A stretch of 64,000 bases of DNA from Pseudomonadota bacterium (GCA_030528565.1 JAUMYP010000009.1:1-64000), one strand, 5' to 3'; numbered from the stretch's first letter, positions 48,428 through 56,110 are shown. Translations and numbers: made by a program. Notes: a model not told the origin generated them from the sequence alone.

Positions 48428-48667
48428 AAAATCGTCAACAAATCGTCAGCACTTCGTTTGACGATTTTTCCCGCTCGTAAGTTATTGATATATATAAATA
48501 AAAAAAAGAAAAAACTATAAATATGAAAATCGTCAGCAGGCGTAATCTCCCCCTGCAACCTCCCGGGAGAGATTGGGGCTGTTGACGATTTTCTTTTTTG
48601 GCCTAAAACCCTTGTGTGGCAAGGGTTATAACCGTCAGCAGAAGGTGCTGACGATTTTTGACGATTA
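48428..48667. repeat. Iteron-like cluster of AAATCGTCARCA repeats
   Basis: At least eight copies of a motif based on ATCGTCARCA are present in both orientations at 48428, 48440, 48457 (reverse), 48526, 48580 (reverse), 48631 (weak), 48646 (reverse) and 48658 (partial). An AT-rich tract of 50 bases (48481-48530) lies among them, as does an inner inverted repeat with CTCCCGGGAG. Placement next to primase suggests a replication origin or a regulator-binding region. The 48631/48646 pair also forms a hairpin with a T run on the plus strand. Confidence 0.65.
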
Positions 48668-50947
48668 TTCCATTTCATCGTCGACCTCCCATTCCATCGG
48701 GCGCCATGCCTGGCGCTTCTTGCCTCGCGTCGTGGGAAACTCAACGAGTTGGGTCAGCCCGTCCTGGGCGAGCGAATCCAAGATACTCCTGCGCTGGCGT
48801 GGTTCAAGCCCTGCAAAGAGGCGACAATGCCTTGCAATTTCTCGCTCTGTCTTGCCGCGCTCGCCGCCCGCCATGATGCAGTCCAGCACCACCTGCCGCC
48901 ACTCGGCGAATTTGGTGCCGTGCATATTGCGGCGCACGGCCTCAATCATCTGCTGTGTGTAGTGGCGCACATAGGCAATCGCCCAGTCGGCATGTCGCTG
49001 GCGGATGATGGGGCCCATCGGGTCTTCGCTCATAGCGAGGATAAGCGACAGACGCAGGGCTTTCTCGTTGCTGCGGCCTTCCAGTTCGGCCAGCCCTTCG
49101 TCTTCCAAGGCTTCCATGGCGGCTACGCAATCGGCGGCATAGGCGGCAAAGCTACTCTCGGCCCCGGCATCAAAGCTCACCACGCGCGGCAGGGGCGGCA
49201 TGTCCGCCCCCAGCTCCACGCCGGACAGGTTGCCGTTGCCCACGCCCGCCCGGGCGGCGCTGCACCATTCTACAAAGCTGCCGGGGATGGTGATTTCTCC
49301 GGCGGGCTGCGCCACTTGGCGGGGCAGATGGCTTTCCACCACGATGAATCGGTTCAGGAACCCGCCCTCGATGGCGGATTCGCCGAGACTCCCATAGAAC
49401 GTCTTGGGCGTGGTCATGCCCAGCAGCGACAGCGCCGGGTGCTTGACCACCAGCGCGGCCATTTCTTTGCGGGCTTGCGCCCCGGCGCTCAGGGTGGAGT
49501 AGGCCCGTGGCCGCATCTCGCCGCCCAACTGCCCCCAGGCGCTGATAAGCGAGGTCACGGCCTCGCGGCGGTGGAAGTTGCCCTCGCTGTTGGCGCTGCC
49601 CAGCAGCGCGCCCAGCTCGTCAATCAGCGCGACATGGCTGGGCTGATGCAGCAGTGCCGACACCACCGAGCTGGCCGAGCTGTAGCCCTCAGGGCCAATC
49701 AGGTGTCCAAGGTTGGCGGCGCTCAGCGCATGCTGGATGATGGTACGGGCATGCTCCTTGCCACTGGAGGACTTGCCCACGTTGACAAAGTACATGCTCG
49801 GCCAGTTGTTGCGCGTGGTGCGCACATGGCGCCCAAGCACGGTGGCGCCCAGGGCCAGCGCAGCTTGCACGGCGAACTGCGGCTGCGGTTGCGGCGCGGT
49901 TTCGTTGGCCAGGCGCACGATGTCGCCCAGCACGCCGGGCAGCGCCAGCAACTCAGACGGCACATTGTCCAGTTGCGGCAGCTTGGGCAGCGGCGCGGCC
50001 TGCTCCACCGGCACCGCTACCACCCTGGCCGGGTTCTGCCAGCCACGGTCTTGTGCCCAAGTGAAGATGCTCTCAACATGCACGCCGCCGCCAGCGCGGA
50101 AGCTGCCCCATTTCAGCAGGCACTGCCCCGGCTTGTACTTGTCCGAGTTGCGCGACCAGGTATCCCACAGATTGAACGCCTCCGGGGCCTCCGTGCTGTG
50201 CAGCGCTTGGCCGACCTGAATCCAGACGTGGTAATCATCTGCCGGGATGTGCAGCAGCGCATCGTGCAGGTCTGCCAGCCGCTGCGGCGAGAGGTAGCCA
50301 CCACCACTGATGGAAGGCCCAGCGCCAATACGCGGTGCAGGCTCAACCATCCAGCTCGGGATGGGCGCAATCGCCTGGCCGTCCAGCGGGTCGGACGAGC
50401 CTTCCCATGTGTAACCCTCGCCGCTGATATGCCGCGAAGGCTCGACCACAATCAAACCGCCAGTGCTTTTGATGTCGATGCCCTTGCCTGGGCTGCGCAC
50501 GCGCTCACCAGCAAACCGCAACAGATAGTGGCTGCCACCGCCGCCGGTAATCGCCATGGCAGTGTCCGGCAGGCGACCATTTATCTCTTGCAGTTGCTCC
50601 AGCGTGGTGTCGCCACCATTGCGCGGGTCCACGTCCACGGCAATGAATCCGCTCGGCTCACCGGTGGCGATACCGATGTTTGCATCGGGCGCGCGGTTAA
50701 ACCAGTCGCGGATGCGTGATTCTTCGCGGCTTGCGTCATGCACGCCACGCGGTGCCAGTTGCGAGTGCGGGTGTTTGCCAGCACTCGGGCAATCGGCCTT
50801 GCCGCACTGGCAGCGGCCATTGCTGATACCCCACAGCGGCACAACAGCCCACCCGAGGCGTGCGTATTTGATGGCGTAGTCCAGCACCGAACCGGGCATT
50901 ACCCCAGGCGTTGGATGCTGAATCTGGCCTGCTCGATCCATTCTCAT
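48665..50947 (-). CDS. Bifunctional primase-polymerase with helicase-like C-terminal domain
   Basis: Replication protein of 760 residues. The N-terminal domain has a zinc-like CQCGKADCPSAGKH (46-59), DVD at 105-107, a GGGGSHYLLRF block (135-144) and the IVVEPSRH histidine at 173, as in AEP-type primase-polymerases. A PriCT-like helical region (about 225-300) follows. The C-terminal part has a phosphate-binding loop NVGKSSSGKEH (389-399) and a DUF3987-like helicase body ending in a winged-helix-like tail. Starts with a GAGGGG site. It is the main replication gene of the leftward operon. Confidence 0.85.
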   Translation of the reverse strand: MRMDRAGQIQHPTPGVMPGSVLDYAIKYARLGWAVVPLWGISNGRCQCGKADCPSAGKHPHSQLAPRGVHDASREESRIRDWFNRAPDANIGIATGEPSGFIAVDVDPRNGGDTTLEQLQEINGRLPDTAMAITGGGGSHYLLRFAGERVRSPGKGIDIKSTGGLIVVEPSRHISGEGYTWEGSSDPLDGQAIAPIPSWMVEPAPRIGAGPSISGGGYLSPQRLADLHDALLHIPADDYHVWIQVGQALHSTEAPEAFNLWDTWSRNSDKYKPGQCLLKWGSFRAGGGVHVESIFTWAQDRGWQNPARVVAVPVEQAAPLPKLPQLDNVPSELLALPGVLGDIVRLANETAPQPQPQFAVQAALALGATVLGRHVRTTRNNWPSMYFVNVGKSSSGKEHARTIIQHALSAANLGHLIGPEGYSSASSVVSALLHQPSHVALIDELGALLGSANSEGNFHRREAVTSLISAWGQLGGEMRPRAYSTLSAGAQARKEMAALVVKHPALSLLGMTTPKTFYGSLGESAIEGGFLNRFIVVESHLPRQVAQPAGEITIPGSFVEWCSAARAGVGNGNLSGVELGADMPPLPRVVSFDAGAESSFAAYAADCVAAMEALEDEGLAELEGRSNEKALRLSLILAMSEDPMGPIIRQRHADWAIAYVRHYTQQMIEAVRRNMHGTKFAEWRQVVLDCIMAGGERGKTEREIARHCRLFAGLEPRQRRSILDSLAQDGLTQLVEFPTTRGKKRQAWRPMEWEVDDEME

Positions 50948-51097
50948 AGTCCCCTCTCATTCATGGGCGCCACGCATGCAGACCGCACTCGACGGCACCT
51001 CTCAGCCAAACAGCCTGCATGTCGCGGCATGGAAAAGCGGCGCCCTGCCCTGCGGTACGATGCAGCTTCCACACGACACGCCCACAAGGAGGGCACC

Positions 51098-51274
51098 ATG
51101 AGCAACAAAACATTTCCTGAACTGGCAACGGACATCCTGATTGCAGCTATCCCTGCAATGGCAGAGAAGCACCGCCAGCAGTGCCGACCGGAAGAGTTCG
51201 CGGAAGAGCTTGGACAGGCGTTCAAGGTGATTTACCGCCATGTTCAAGAGGCGTACCACACGAAGGACAACTGA
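51098..51274 (+). CDS. Small orphan protein on the plus strand
   Basis: Protein of 58 residues (MSNKTFPELATDILIAAIPAMAEKH...). The AAGGAGG site six bases before the ATG is strong. It runs against the direction of surrounding early genes, and its end overlaps the minus-strand gene at 51222. It has no recognised family. The open reading is short, so confidence is moderate. Confidence 0.5.
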   Translation: MSNKTFPELATDILIAAIPAMAEKHRQQCRPEEFAEELGQAFKVIYRHVQEAYHTKDN

Positions 51275-51437
51275 ACGCCTCCCGCGCCAGCTTGTCAGCA
51301 CGCGCCAGATGCTCAGCAGCCCAGTCCATACGGACAGCGCCGTTATTCATCTGCGCAATCCGCAGTGCAAGGTCAACAATGGCCTTGCGCCTGCGCCGGA
51401 TACGAAATGCCAAAACGGCGCGAGAAAACACGTTCAT
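51222..51437 (-). CDS. Small zinc-ribbon-like early protein
   Basis: Protein of 71 residues with a basic N-terminus (FRIRRRRKAIVDLALR) and a C-terminal CPSCGTPLEHG, one half of a zinc ribbon or a metal knuckle. GGGAGGG lies before the ATG. It overlaps the previous gene by four bases. Likely an early regulatory protein; nothing more is visible. Confidence 0.6.
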   Translation of the reverse strand: MNVFSRAVLAFRIRRRRKAIVDLALRIAQMNNGAVRMDWAAEHLARADKLAREAFSCPSCGTPLEHGGKSP

Positions 51438-51649
51438 TTCAAACCCTCCCTCACGTTCCCGCCGATTCCCTCGGCTTTCAAAAGGCCCTGCATTACCGTG
51501 GCCTTGCGCATTTCAGCGAGTGCCCAGTCATGCAGGATTCCACGGACGATTTCCGCGTGTTGTTCCCCGGTCACACGGTGCCGGGCTTCAATCACGCACC
51601 AGGTTTCAGCGGTCACTTTTGCCCGCAGGTCTTTGAGTGGCGCAGTCAT
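51434..51649 (-). CDS. Small early protein
   Basis: Protein of 71 residues (MTAPLKDLRAKVTAETWCVIEARHRVTG...) with a GGGGGG site upstream, overlapped at the end by the next gene. The start resembles ribbon-helix-helix proteins, in which a short strand is followed by two helices, so it may bind DNA. Inference only. Confidence 0.6.
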   Translation of the reverse strand: MTAPLKDLRAKVTAETWCVIEARHRVTGEQHAEIVRGILHDWALAEMRKATVMQGLLKAEGIGGNVREGLK

Positions 51650-51725
51650 TCAGCAGCCCCCCAACAAAGCGCCTGCCTGCCGATAGGATGGGAGTACCAC
51701 CCCACCACCACTACCGGAGACAGAC

Positions 51726-51965
51726 GTGTACGAAGAACAAAAGACCCGCAACGAACTCGCCAGGCTCAATGCGGAGCTGCAAGCCCAACGCAGCGCACTT
51801 GTGATGATTGCCAGGGTCATCATTTCAACGCTCCCCAGCGACGCAGCGCTGCCCGTGGCACTGGCGAACGCCAGCGGCTACCAAGGTCCTTCCAAAGAGC
51901 AGCAAGCCCTTGCCGCGCTCGCCAAAGCCATCCTTTCTGCCGACGCAGCGCCCGGAACCGCTTGA
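51726..51965 (+). CDS. Possible small plus-strand protein, GTG start
   Basis: Protein of 79 residues with a GTG start, a GGAGA site eight bases upstream, and a helical composition (NELARLNAELQAQRSALVMIARVII). It overlaps the opposite-strand 51820 gene for 146 bases. Both have good ribosome sites, so either or both may be real. Confidence 0.4.
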   Translation: MYEEQKTRNELARLNAELQAQRSALVMIARVIISTLPSDAALPVALANASGYQGPSKEQQALAALAKAILSADAAPGTA

Positions 51966-52149
51966 GCAGCCGCACCCGCTTGGCAAGGCGAAGTGCCTGC
52001 CAATGCTTCCAGTACGCATCGGCATCAAGGCGCGCCTCCACGGCTTCACGGTCTTGCACAATCAGCCCGCTTTCCGGGCAGCGGAACGGCGCAAGCGCTG
52101 CCGGATACGGCAGACCATTGCGCACCGCATGGCGTTCTGCGCGGCTCAT
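51820..52149 (-). CDS. Unknown early protein downstream of Cro
   Basis: Protein of 109 residues, very basic (many Arg, Trp and Leu: KRVRLLKRFRALRRQKGWLWRARQG). The ATG overlaps the Cro stop by four bases and an AAGGAG site precedes it. The basic character suggests nucleic acid contact. No family is recognised. Confidence 0.55.
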   Translation of the reverse strand: MSRAERHAVRNGLPYPAALAPFRCPESGLIVQDREAVEARLDADAYWKHWQALRLAKRVRLLKRFRALRRQKGWLWRARQGLAALWKDLGSRWRSPVPRAALRRWGALK

Positions 52150-52379
52150 GCGACTGGCTCCTTCTCCCTCTGCTCGCCCTCGGGCGCAGGGCCGAAGATG
52201 TCAGGGCGGAGGTCGTGGCGGCTGATACCAAAAAGGGACTCAATTGAAAGCGTCAGCCGCGGCGATACCGGACGACTACCTTTTCGCCACTGGGACACTG
52301 TTGGAGGCTTCACCTGGAGGCGAGCCGCAAGCGCAGACACACCACCAGCAGCATCAATCGCAAGCTCAATCTTGTTCAT
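52146..52379 (-). CDS. cro: Cro-like helix-turn-helix repressor
   Basis: Protein of 77 residues with a short DNA-binding domain: MNKIELAIDAAGGVSALAARLQVKPPTVSQWRKGSRPVSPR. The AARLQVKPPTVSQWRKG stretch is the HTH, and its recognition helix should read the operators just upstream. It faces the CI gene. The ATG at 52379 comes only about one base after the expected transcription start, so the mRNA may be leaderless; no ribosome site is seen. Confidence 0.85.
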   Translation of the reverse strand: MNKIELAIDAAGGVSALAARLQVKPPTVSQWRKGSRPVSPRLTLSIESLFGISRHDLRPDIFGPAPEGEQREKEPVA

Positions 52380-52386
52380 GACACCA

Positions 52387-52463
52387 ATTATAGGCATTGC
52401 CTAGATTTCATTTCAAGGCATTGCCTACATAGATTTCTATCAAGGAGCATTAGGCAATGCTTA
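52387..52463. promoter_or_regulatory. CI/Cro operator region with leftward promoter
   Basis: Three copies of a 13-bp pseudo-palindrome: TAGGCATTGCCTA at 52391-52403, AAGGCATTGCCTA at 52415-52427, and TAGGCAATGCTTA at 52451-52463, the last overlapping the CI start codon. Leftward, a sigma-70 promoter is clear: TTGAAA at 52411-52416, an 18-base spacer containing operator one, and a perfect TATAAT at 52387-52392. The rightward CI promoter is weaker (possible TTCATT and TAGATT around operator two), as in lambda, where CI activates its own promoter. Confidence 0.8.
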
Positions 52464-53128
52464 CAGGTCAGGCTCTAGGCGATGCGCTCGCCGTCGCTAT
52501 CGAAAAGAAAGGCGTGTCCAAAGCCGATGTCGCGCGAGCCTTCGGTATCAAGGGACCGTCTGTTTACGACTGGATAAACCATGGCCGAATCGGAAAGCAG
52601 CACCTAGGTAAGCTTGTGGCCTACTTCGCTGATGTTGTCGCGCCATCTCATTGGGGCATCACAGATGCCACCCCATTTCCAATCCCAGTCGCAGAATCTG
52701 CGACAGACAGCGGTTATCGTGTTGCCCTCTTGGACGCGGAGGCGGCAATGGGGGACGGCATTGTTAACAATGATTACCCGGATGTGGTGCGGGAGATAGA
52801 TTTCGACCCGGCCTATATCCGCGCCCTGCTGGGCTTCGTGCCCAAGCCTGGCCGCCTACGGCTTGTCACTGGCCGCGGCGACAGCATGCTGCCCACCATC
52901 CTGCCGGGCGACGTGGTGCTGGTCGATACTGGCTGCGATGTGTTCGACGGCGACGGCCTCTACCTCATCAACACTGGCCACGGCCAGCAAATCAAGCGCT
53001 TGCAAGACCGGGGCGCAGCCGTCTATGTAGTGAGCGACAACCCGGCCTACGAATCATTCCCGGCACCGGACGAAACCACCATCGGCGGGAAAATCTACCT
53101 CCGTAACCGCCTCGACAGGCTGGGGTAA
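52457..53128 (+). CDS. cI: CI-like repressor with LexA/S24 autoprotease domain
   Basis: Protein of 223 residues. The N-terminal HTH is in VSKADVARAFGIKGPSVYDWINHG (20-43). The C-terminal S24 domain has the serine in GRGDSMLPTILPGDVVL (Ser143) and the lysine in HGQQIKRL (Lys180), the pair used for RecA-stimulated self-cleavage, so induction after DNA damage is likely. Start at 52457 with AAGGAG nine bases before. It is followed closely by accessory genes that may share its transcript. Confidence 0.92.
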   Translation: MLTGQALGDALAVAIEKKGVSKADVARAFGIKGPSVYDWINHGRIGKQHLGKLVAYFADVVAPSHWGITDATPFPIPVAESATDSGYRVALLDAEAAMGDGIVNNDYPDVVREIDFDPAYIRALLGFVPKPGRLRLVTGRGDSMLPTILPGDVVLVDTGCDVFDGDGLYLINTGHGQQIKRLQDRGAAVYVVSDNPAYESFPAPDETTIGGKIYLRNRLDRLG

Positions 53129-53143
53129 ATATTGGGAACCGCA

Positions 53144-53884
53144 ATGGACGCACTTGCACCTACTCAAAGACTTTCGCCCTTACTTGAACTCGCCAAGCAA
53201 ATATTGCTAGAGAACAGAAAAGCGCTTCATGTCAACGACATAGCTGCCCTGGCTGTGCAGTCCAACCGAAACATGCAGCTTCCTGCCGAGGAGCTTGCAT
53301 CCAAACTTTCGTCTGCTCTGGCTGCCAATGTAAAAACCCAATCTCCAACCTTTGCCAAGCCCAAGAACAAGAATGGCAGTGCCAAGAAAGGTGTCTATCG
53401 GCTCCGCAATACCGCACTCCCACCTCCTCCAAAAACGCCCGAGCCACCGACGATCAGCACCAACTTTATTGGAAAGGCTGGGGAGCATGCGGCGATGTCA
53501 GAGCTTTTGTTCTGGGGGTATAACGCATCACTGATGTCAGTGGATGAAGGCATTGATATTGTGGCCTCCAAGCACGGCCACTACTTCCATATTCAAGTCA
53601 AATCTTCAGCAGAAACGCAAAGCGGAAAGTTCCAGTTCAAAGTTCGAGCTACCGCTTTCAATAAGCACAACACAATTAATACATTCTATTTTTTCATCAT
53701 GCGCCGTCAGCGCGGCTTTGACTATGTGGTGTTACCAAGCAGTCACATAGCTCACCTTATTAAAGATGGAATCATCTCTGGAGGATCCGACTATTCCATC
53801 ACCATCAGCAGTGATGACAAGCGCCGCCACTTCAGCCTGAACGGTAGCAACATCAGCATGTATGCTAACCACGTTTCCTTATGA
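53144..53884 (+). CDS. HARE-HTH plus PD-(D/E)XK nuclease-like protein
   Basis: Protein of 246 residues read directly after the repressor. The first 90 residues resemble the HARE-HTH DNA-binding domain found at the start of some restriction enzymes (LELAKQILLENRKALHVNDIAALA...KKGVYRLR). A proline linker (91-103) leads to a nuclease fold with GKAGEHAAMSEL (Glu114), GIDIVASKHG (Asp138) and FHIQVKSS (Gln151, Lys153), the E-D-QxK order of a PD-(D/E)XK core. The stop overlaps the next start (ATGA). Probably binds and cuts DNA, target unknown. Confidence 0.75.
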   Translation: MDALAPTQRLSPLLELAKQILLENRKALHVNDIAALAVQSNRNMQLPAEELASKLSSALAANVKTQSPTFAKPKNKNGSAKKGVYRLRNTALPPPPKTPEPPTISTNFIGKAGEHAAMSELLFWGYNASLMSVDEGIDIVASKHGHYFHIQVKSSAETQSGKFQFKVRATAFNKHNTINTFYFFIMRRQRGFDYVVLPSSHIAHLIKDGIISGGSDYSITISSDDKRRHFSLNGSNISMYANHVSL

Positions 53885-54675
53885 GCAAACAAAGTGGCAA
53901 GCGAATGTGCAAAATTTGCAGGCAGCGTCGCGAGCTGAAGTTTGTTACCGGGAATATAGCTGTTTGCAGACATTGCATTACCCTGTTAAACCGTGTACCC
54001 GTTTCCCCACAGCAGGCAATCTTGAATCTGAAAACCAGGTGCATAACAGAGCATCAATCAGCCCTGCGTCAAAAGCTTGCAGATGCAAGTCATGAGGAAA
54101 AAGAGCAACTAAGACAGCGCCTTGCTGACATTAACAGCGAGGCAGACAGTGTTTTCCCAACATGGCTAAACGCCAAACTTCTTGACAAAAAAGACCGAGC
54201 AAGAGAGCTGAAAGTTATCCGAGCCTACCGCCGAGGCATGATCACATGGAAGCCTGGCTTCATATCAATGCCCGATGATTGGTTCGATATAGCGGACAAA
54301 ATAAAAAAGCGTGACAACTGGATGTGTGGGCTATGCGGCCAACAAGAAGCACCGCAATTTATTCGCGTCCATCATATTGTTCAGCCCAGCAATAGCGGCA
54401 CGAACAAGCCAGCGAACCTTGTTTCCCTTTGCTTCAAGTGCTTTAAATCCCAGCACTCCAATAGCATTCCTGAAGAACATGAAATATTTGGGCAGAAAAA
54501 TCTGACCGACAGGCCAGAAAGAATATCGCCCTCACCACAGGTAGCGCCTTCAAAAGCACTTACTTCAGAAAATCCGCACACTGTTAAACCAAATCATAAG
54601 CCACTTCTGATAGCCGCAATGACAATACTGGTCAGTGTCCTTCTCATAATCCTGATGGATCGCCTTGTAGGATAG
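53881..54675 (+). CDS. Membrane-anchored HNH nuclease with N-terminal zinc finger
   Basis: Protein of 264 residues. Cys10/13/29/32 make a zinc knuckle (CKICRQR...CRHC). A helical segment follows. Then an HNH-type nuclease domain has Cys149/152, the VHHIVQPS histidines (164-165), Asn179 and Cys184/187 with His192. The C-terminus is a single membrane helix (about 241-259). Translation is coupled to the upstream nuclease gene. The DNA is visibly more A+T-rich than the neighbours, so it was probably acquired separately. Confidence 0.75.
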   Translation: MSKQSGKRMCKICRQRRELKFVTGNIAVCRHCITLLNRVPVSPQQAILNLKTRCITEHQSALRQKLADASHEEKEQLRQRLADINSEADSVFPTWLNAKLLDKKDRARELKVIRAYRRGMITWKPGFISMPDDWFDIADKIKKRDNWMCGLCGQQEAPQFIRVHHIVQPSNSGTNKPANLVSLCFKCFKSQHSNSIPEEHEIFGQKNLTDRPERISPSPQVAPSKALTSENPHTVKPNHKPLLIAAMTILVSVLLIILMDRLVG

Positions 54676-54677
54676 TC

Positions 54678-55019
54678 ATGACGCGAATCCTCTCAATCCT
54701 ACTCACCCTCCTCCCCGCCCTCGCGCTGGCTCATGGCGGCAGGACAGATGCCAATGGCTGCCACACCGACCGGCGCACGGGCACCTACCACTGCCACGGC
54801 AGCCGTACCTACTCAGCCCCTCGGCAATCCGGTTCATCCCCGCTGGCGCGGGGAACGCTTGCCCGTGCATCAGGCAGCAGCAGCTACTACCCCAACTGCG
54901 CCAGCGTCCGCGCTGCGGGTATCCGCACCCCCATCAACCGCAGCCACCCCGCCTACGGCGCTCACCTTGACCGCGACGGTGATGGCTGGGCGTGCGAGCC
55001 GAGGCCGCGTAGGAGATAG
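54678..55019 (+). CDS. Secreted YHYH/Excalibur-domain protein
   Basis: Exported protein of 113 residues: signal peptide ILSILLTLLPALALA, then a GGRTDANGCHTDRRTGTYHCH block (YHYH-like), a low-complexity linker, and a C-terminal Excalibur motif (YYPNCASVRAAG...AHLDRDGDGWACE) with the DxDxDGxxCE calcium site. YHYH and Excalibur domains often accompany secreted nucleases. It begins two bases after the HNH gene and ends before a bidirectional terminator, completing the operon that starts at CI. Confidence 0.8.
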   Translation: MTRILSILLTLLPALALAHGGRTDANGCHTDRRTGTYHCHGSRTYSAPRQSGSSPLARGTLARASGSSSYYPNCASVRAAGIRTPINRSHPAYGAHLDRDGDGWACEPRPRRR

Positions 55020-55027
55020 GTGGCAAA

Positions 55028-55060
55028 AAGCCCGGCATATTTTGTGCCGGTCTTTCTTTT
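55028..55060. terminator. Bidirectional terminator between lysogeny cassette and toxin-antitoxin genes
   Basis: Stem CCGGCA/TGCCGG with a seven-base loop, T-rich on the right (TCTTTCTTTT) and on the reverse strand (CTTTTTG). It closes the CI operon and the leftward gene that ends at 55059. Confidence 0.8.
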
Positions 55061-55328
55061 ACGCCCAAGAAATATTGAACTGATAGTACCCTGGCAGATA
55101 GTTATCCCAAGAGCACTCAAACCCTTCTGCTCTCAGCTCTTCACAAAGACTGTCTGCTTCATCTTCGGTAAGCCTATTTCTGGCAAACGCAAAGACTACA
55201 TCATCCTTTTTCATGGATGCATGCAAACGAATCGCCGAGACCGCCATTTTTCTTGCCTCACTCAGCCCAGTTGCGGCTTTACCGCTAATCGCACGCGCTT
55301 CTTCAGCAGTTATTTCAATCGTTTTCAT
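55059..55328 (-). CDS. Small unknown protein downstream of the antitoxin
   Basis: Protein of 89 residues, MKTIEITAEEARAISGKAATG..., with an acidic composition and a C-terminal DNYLPGYYQFNISWA. The AAGGG site sets the start at 55328. It is third in the minus-strand set with the antitoxin and toxin genes, but has no recognised family. It could be a further component of that system. Confidence 0.5.
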   Translation of the reverse strand: MKTIEITAEEARAISGKAATGLSEARKMAVSAIRLHASMKKDDVVFAFARNRLTEDEADSLCEELRAEGFECSWDNYLPGYYQFNISWA

Positions 55329-55337
55329 ACTCAACCC

Positions 55338-55688
55338 TTACGCAACCTTCTTTTCTCGCTCAAGGAACGCATCCACCGCACTGGTGGCTCCACTTTGCTG
55401 GAACTCCATCAGACTATCTTCCTGTTCACGCCGTATCGCGCGCAGCTCCGATACAGCAAATCGCATCAACAAATCTCGCACCATCGGCTGATAGCCAACA
55501 CCATGATGCGAAGCAATATCCTTCAAGGTATCCACCAACGCATTCGGCAAACGCATCGTCACAAGCCGCATGTTGGTTGCAGCATCCAGCCTTGCACTTG
55601 CCCCCTTGGCAACGCGAGCATGCTCGGGCGAAGCACCAAGCGCCCCCGTCTCCCATAGCTCGTTACGAGCTTCATCAATCTCATTCAT
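55338..55688 (-). CDS. CopG/ribbon-helix-helix-type antitoxin
   Basis: Protein of 116 residues. The segment NMRLVTMRLPNALVDTLKDIASHHGVGYQPMVRDLLMRF is a ribbon-helix-helix DNA-binding block, typical of antitoxins that repress their own operon. GGAG precedes the ATG. The gene follows the toxin gene by about 14 bases. Paired function with the toxin is inferred from order and family habit. Confidence 0.7.
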   Translation of the reverse strand: MNEIDEARNELWETGALGASPEHARVAKGASARLDAATNMRLVTMRLPNALVDTLKDIASHHGVGYQPMVRDLLMRFAVSELRAIRREQEDSLMEFQQSGATSAVDAFLEREKKVA

Positions 55689-55702
55689 TGCTACATCTCC
55701 AG

Positions 55703-55999
55703 TTAGGGCGCGGCATCACCGCACAATTGCCGATATGCCTCCAGTTGTGATGCACTCGGCTCAAAGCAAGTTTTCAAATGGATGCGCCCATCGCGTTCGA
55801 CGTAGCACACTTTGAGCACCCGCCCATGATTGTTTTCCGAAATAAAGAACAGCGTCGGCGGGTCAGTCCTATGCTCTTCACGCACGTCCTCAAAGACCTC
55901 GCCTATACGGTTCCAAAAACATTCCACGACATCCTTCGGGCTTACACCATGCTTGGCCTGTAGCTTGGCTTTAATTTTGTCGGAGATAACTAGCTCCAT
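55703..55999 (-). CDS. BrnT-like toxin, family often annotated ADP-ribosyl-dinitrogen reductase hydrolase
   Basis: Protein of 98 residues, MELVISDKIKAKLQAKHGVSPKDVVECFWNR...EEHRTDPPTLFFISENNHGRVLKVCYVERDGRIHLKT. The order of helix, strands and an RVLKVCYVERDG strand suggests a BrnT/RelE-type RNase fold. GGAGG precedes the ATG. It is upstream of an RHH antitoxin, the reverse of many pairs but common for BrnT. The enzymatic label in databases for this family is probably misleading. Confidence 0.65.
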   Translation of the reverse strand: MELVISDKIKAKLQAKHGVSPKDVVECFWNRIGEVFEDVREEHRTDPPTLFFISENNHGRVLKVCYVERDGRIHLKTCFEPSASQLEAYRQLCGDAAP

Positions 56000-56026
56000 A
56001 CAGCCTCCATTGTCGGAAGCTGTAGC

Positions 56027-56080
56027 GTATTTACATATCAAGCCAAAGTCAATAAACAACTGGCATGAGCTGTATTTACA
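56027..56080 (-). promoter_or_regulatory. Putative autoregulatory region of the toxin-antitoxin genes
   Basis: Two direct GTATTTACA copies at 56027-56035 and 56072-56080 lie in the toxin promoter region. The second is part of a near-palindrome CTGTATTTACAG. They are candidates for RHH antitoxin binding. Confidence 0.4.
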
Positions 56081-56110
56081 GTTCACCCAGCCCCGCCCAG
56101 CGGGGCTTGT

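Noticed and set aside
48749..50719. 656-codon plus-strand frame opposite the primase
   Set aside because: The coding strand carries clear primase and P-loop motifs; this frame has only biased composition.
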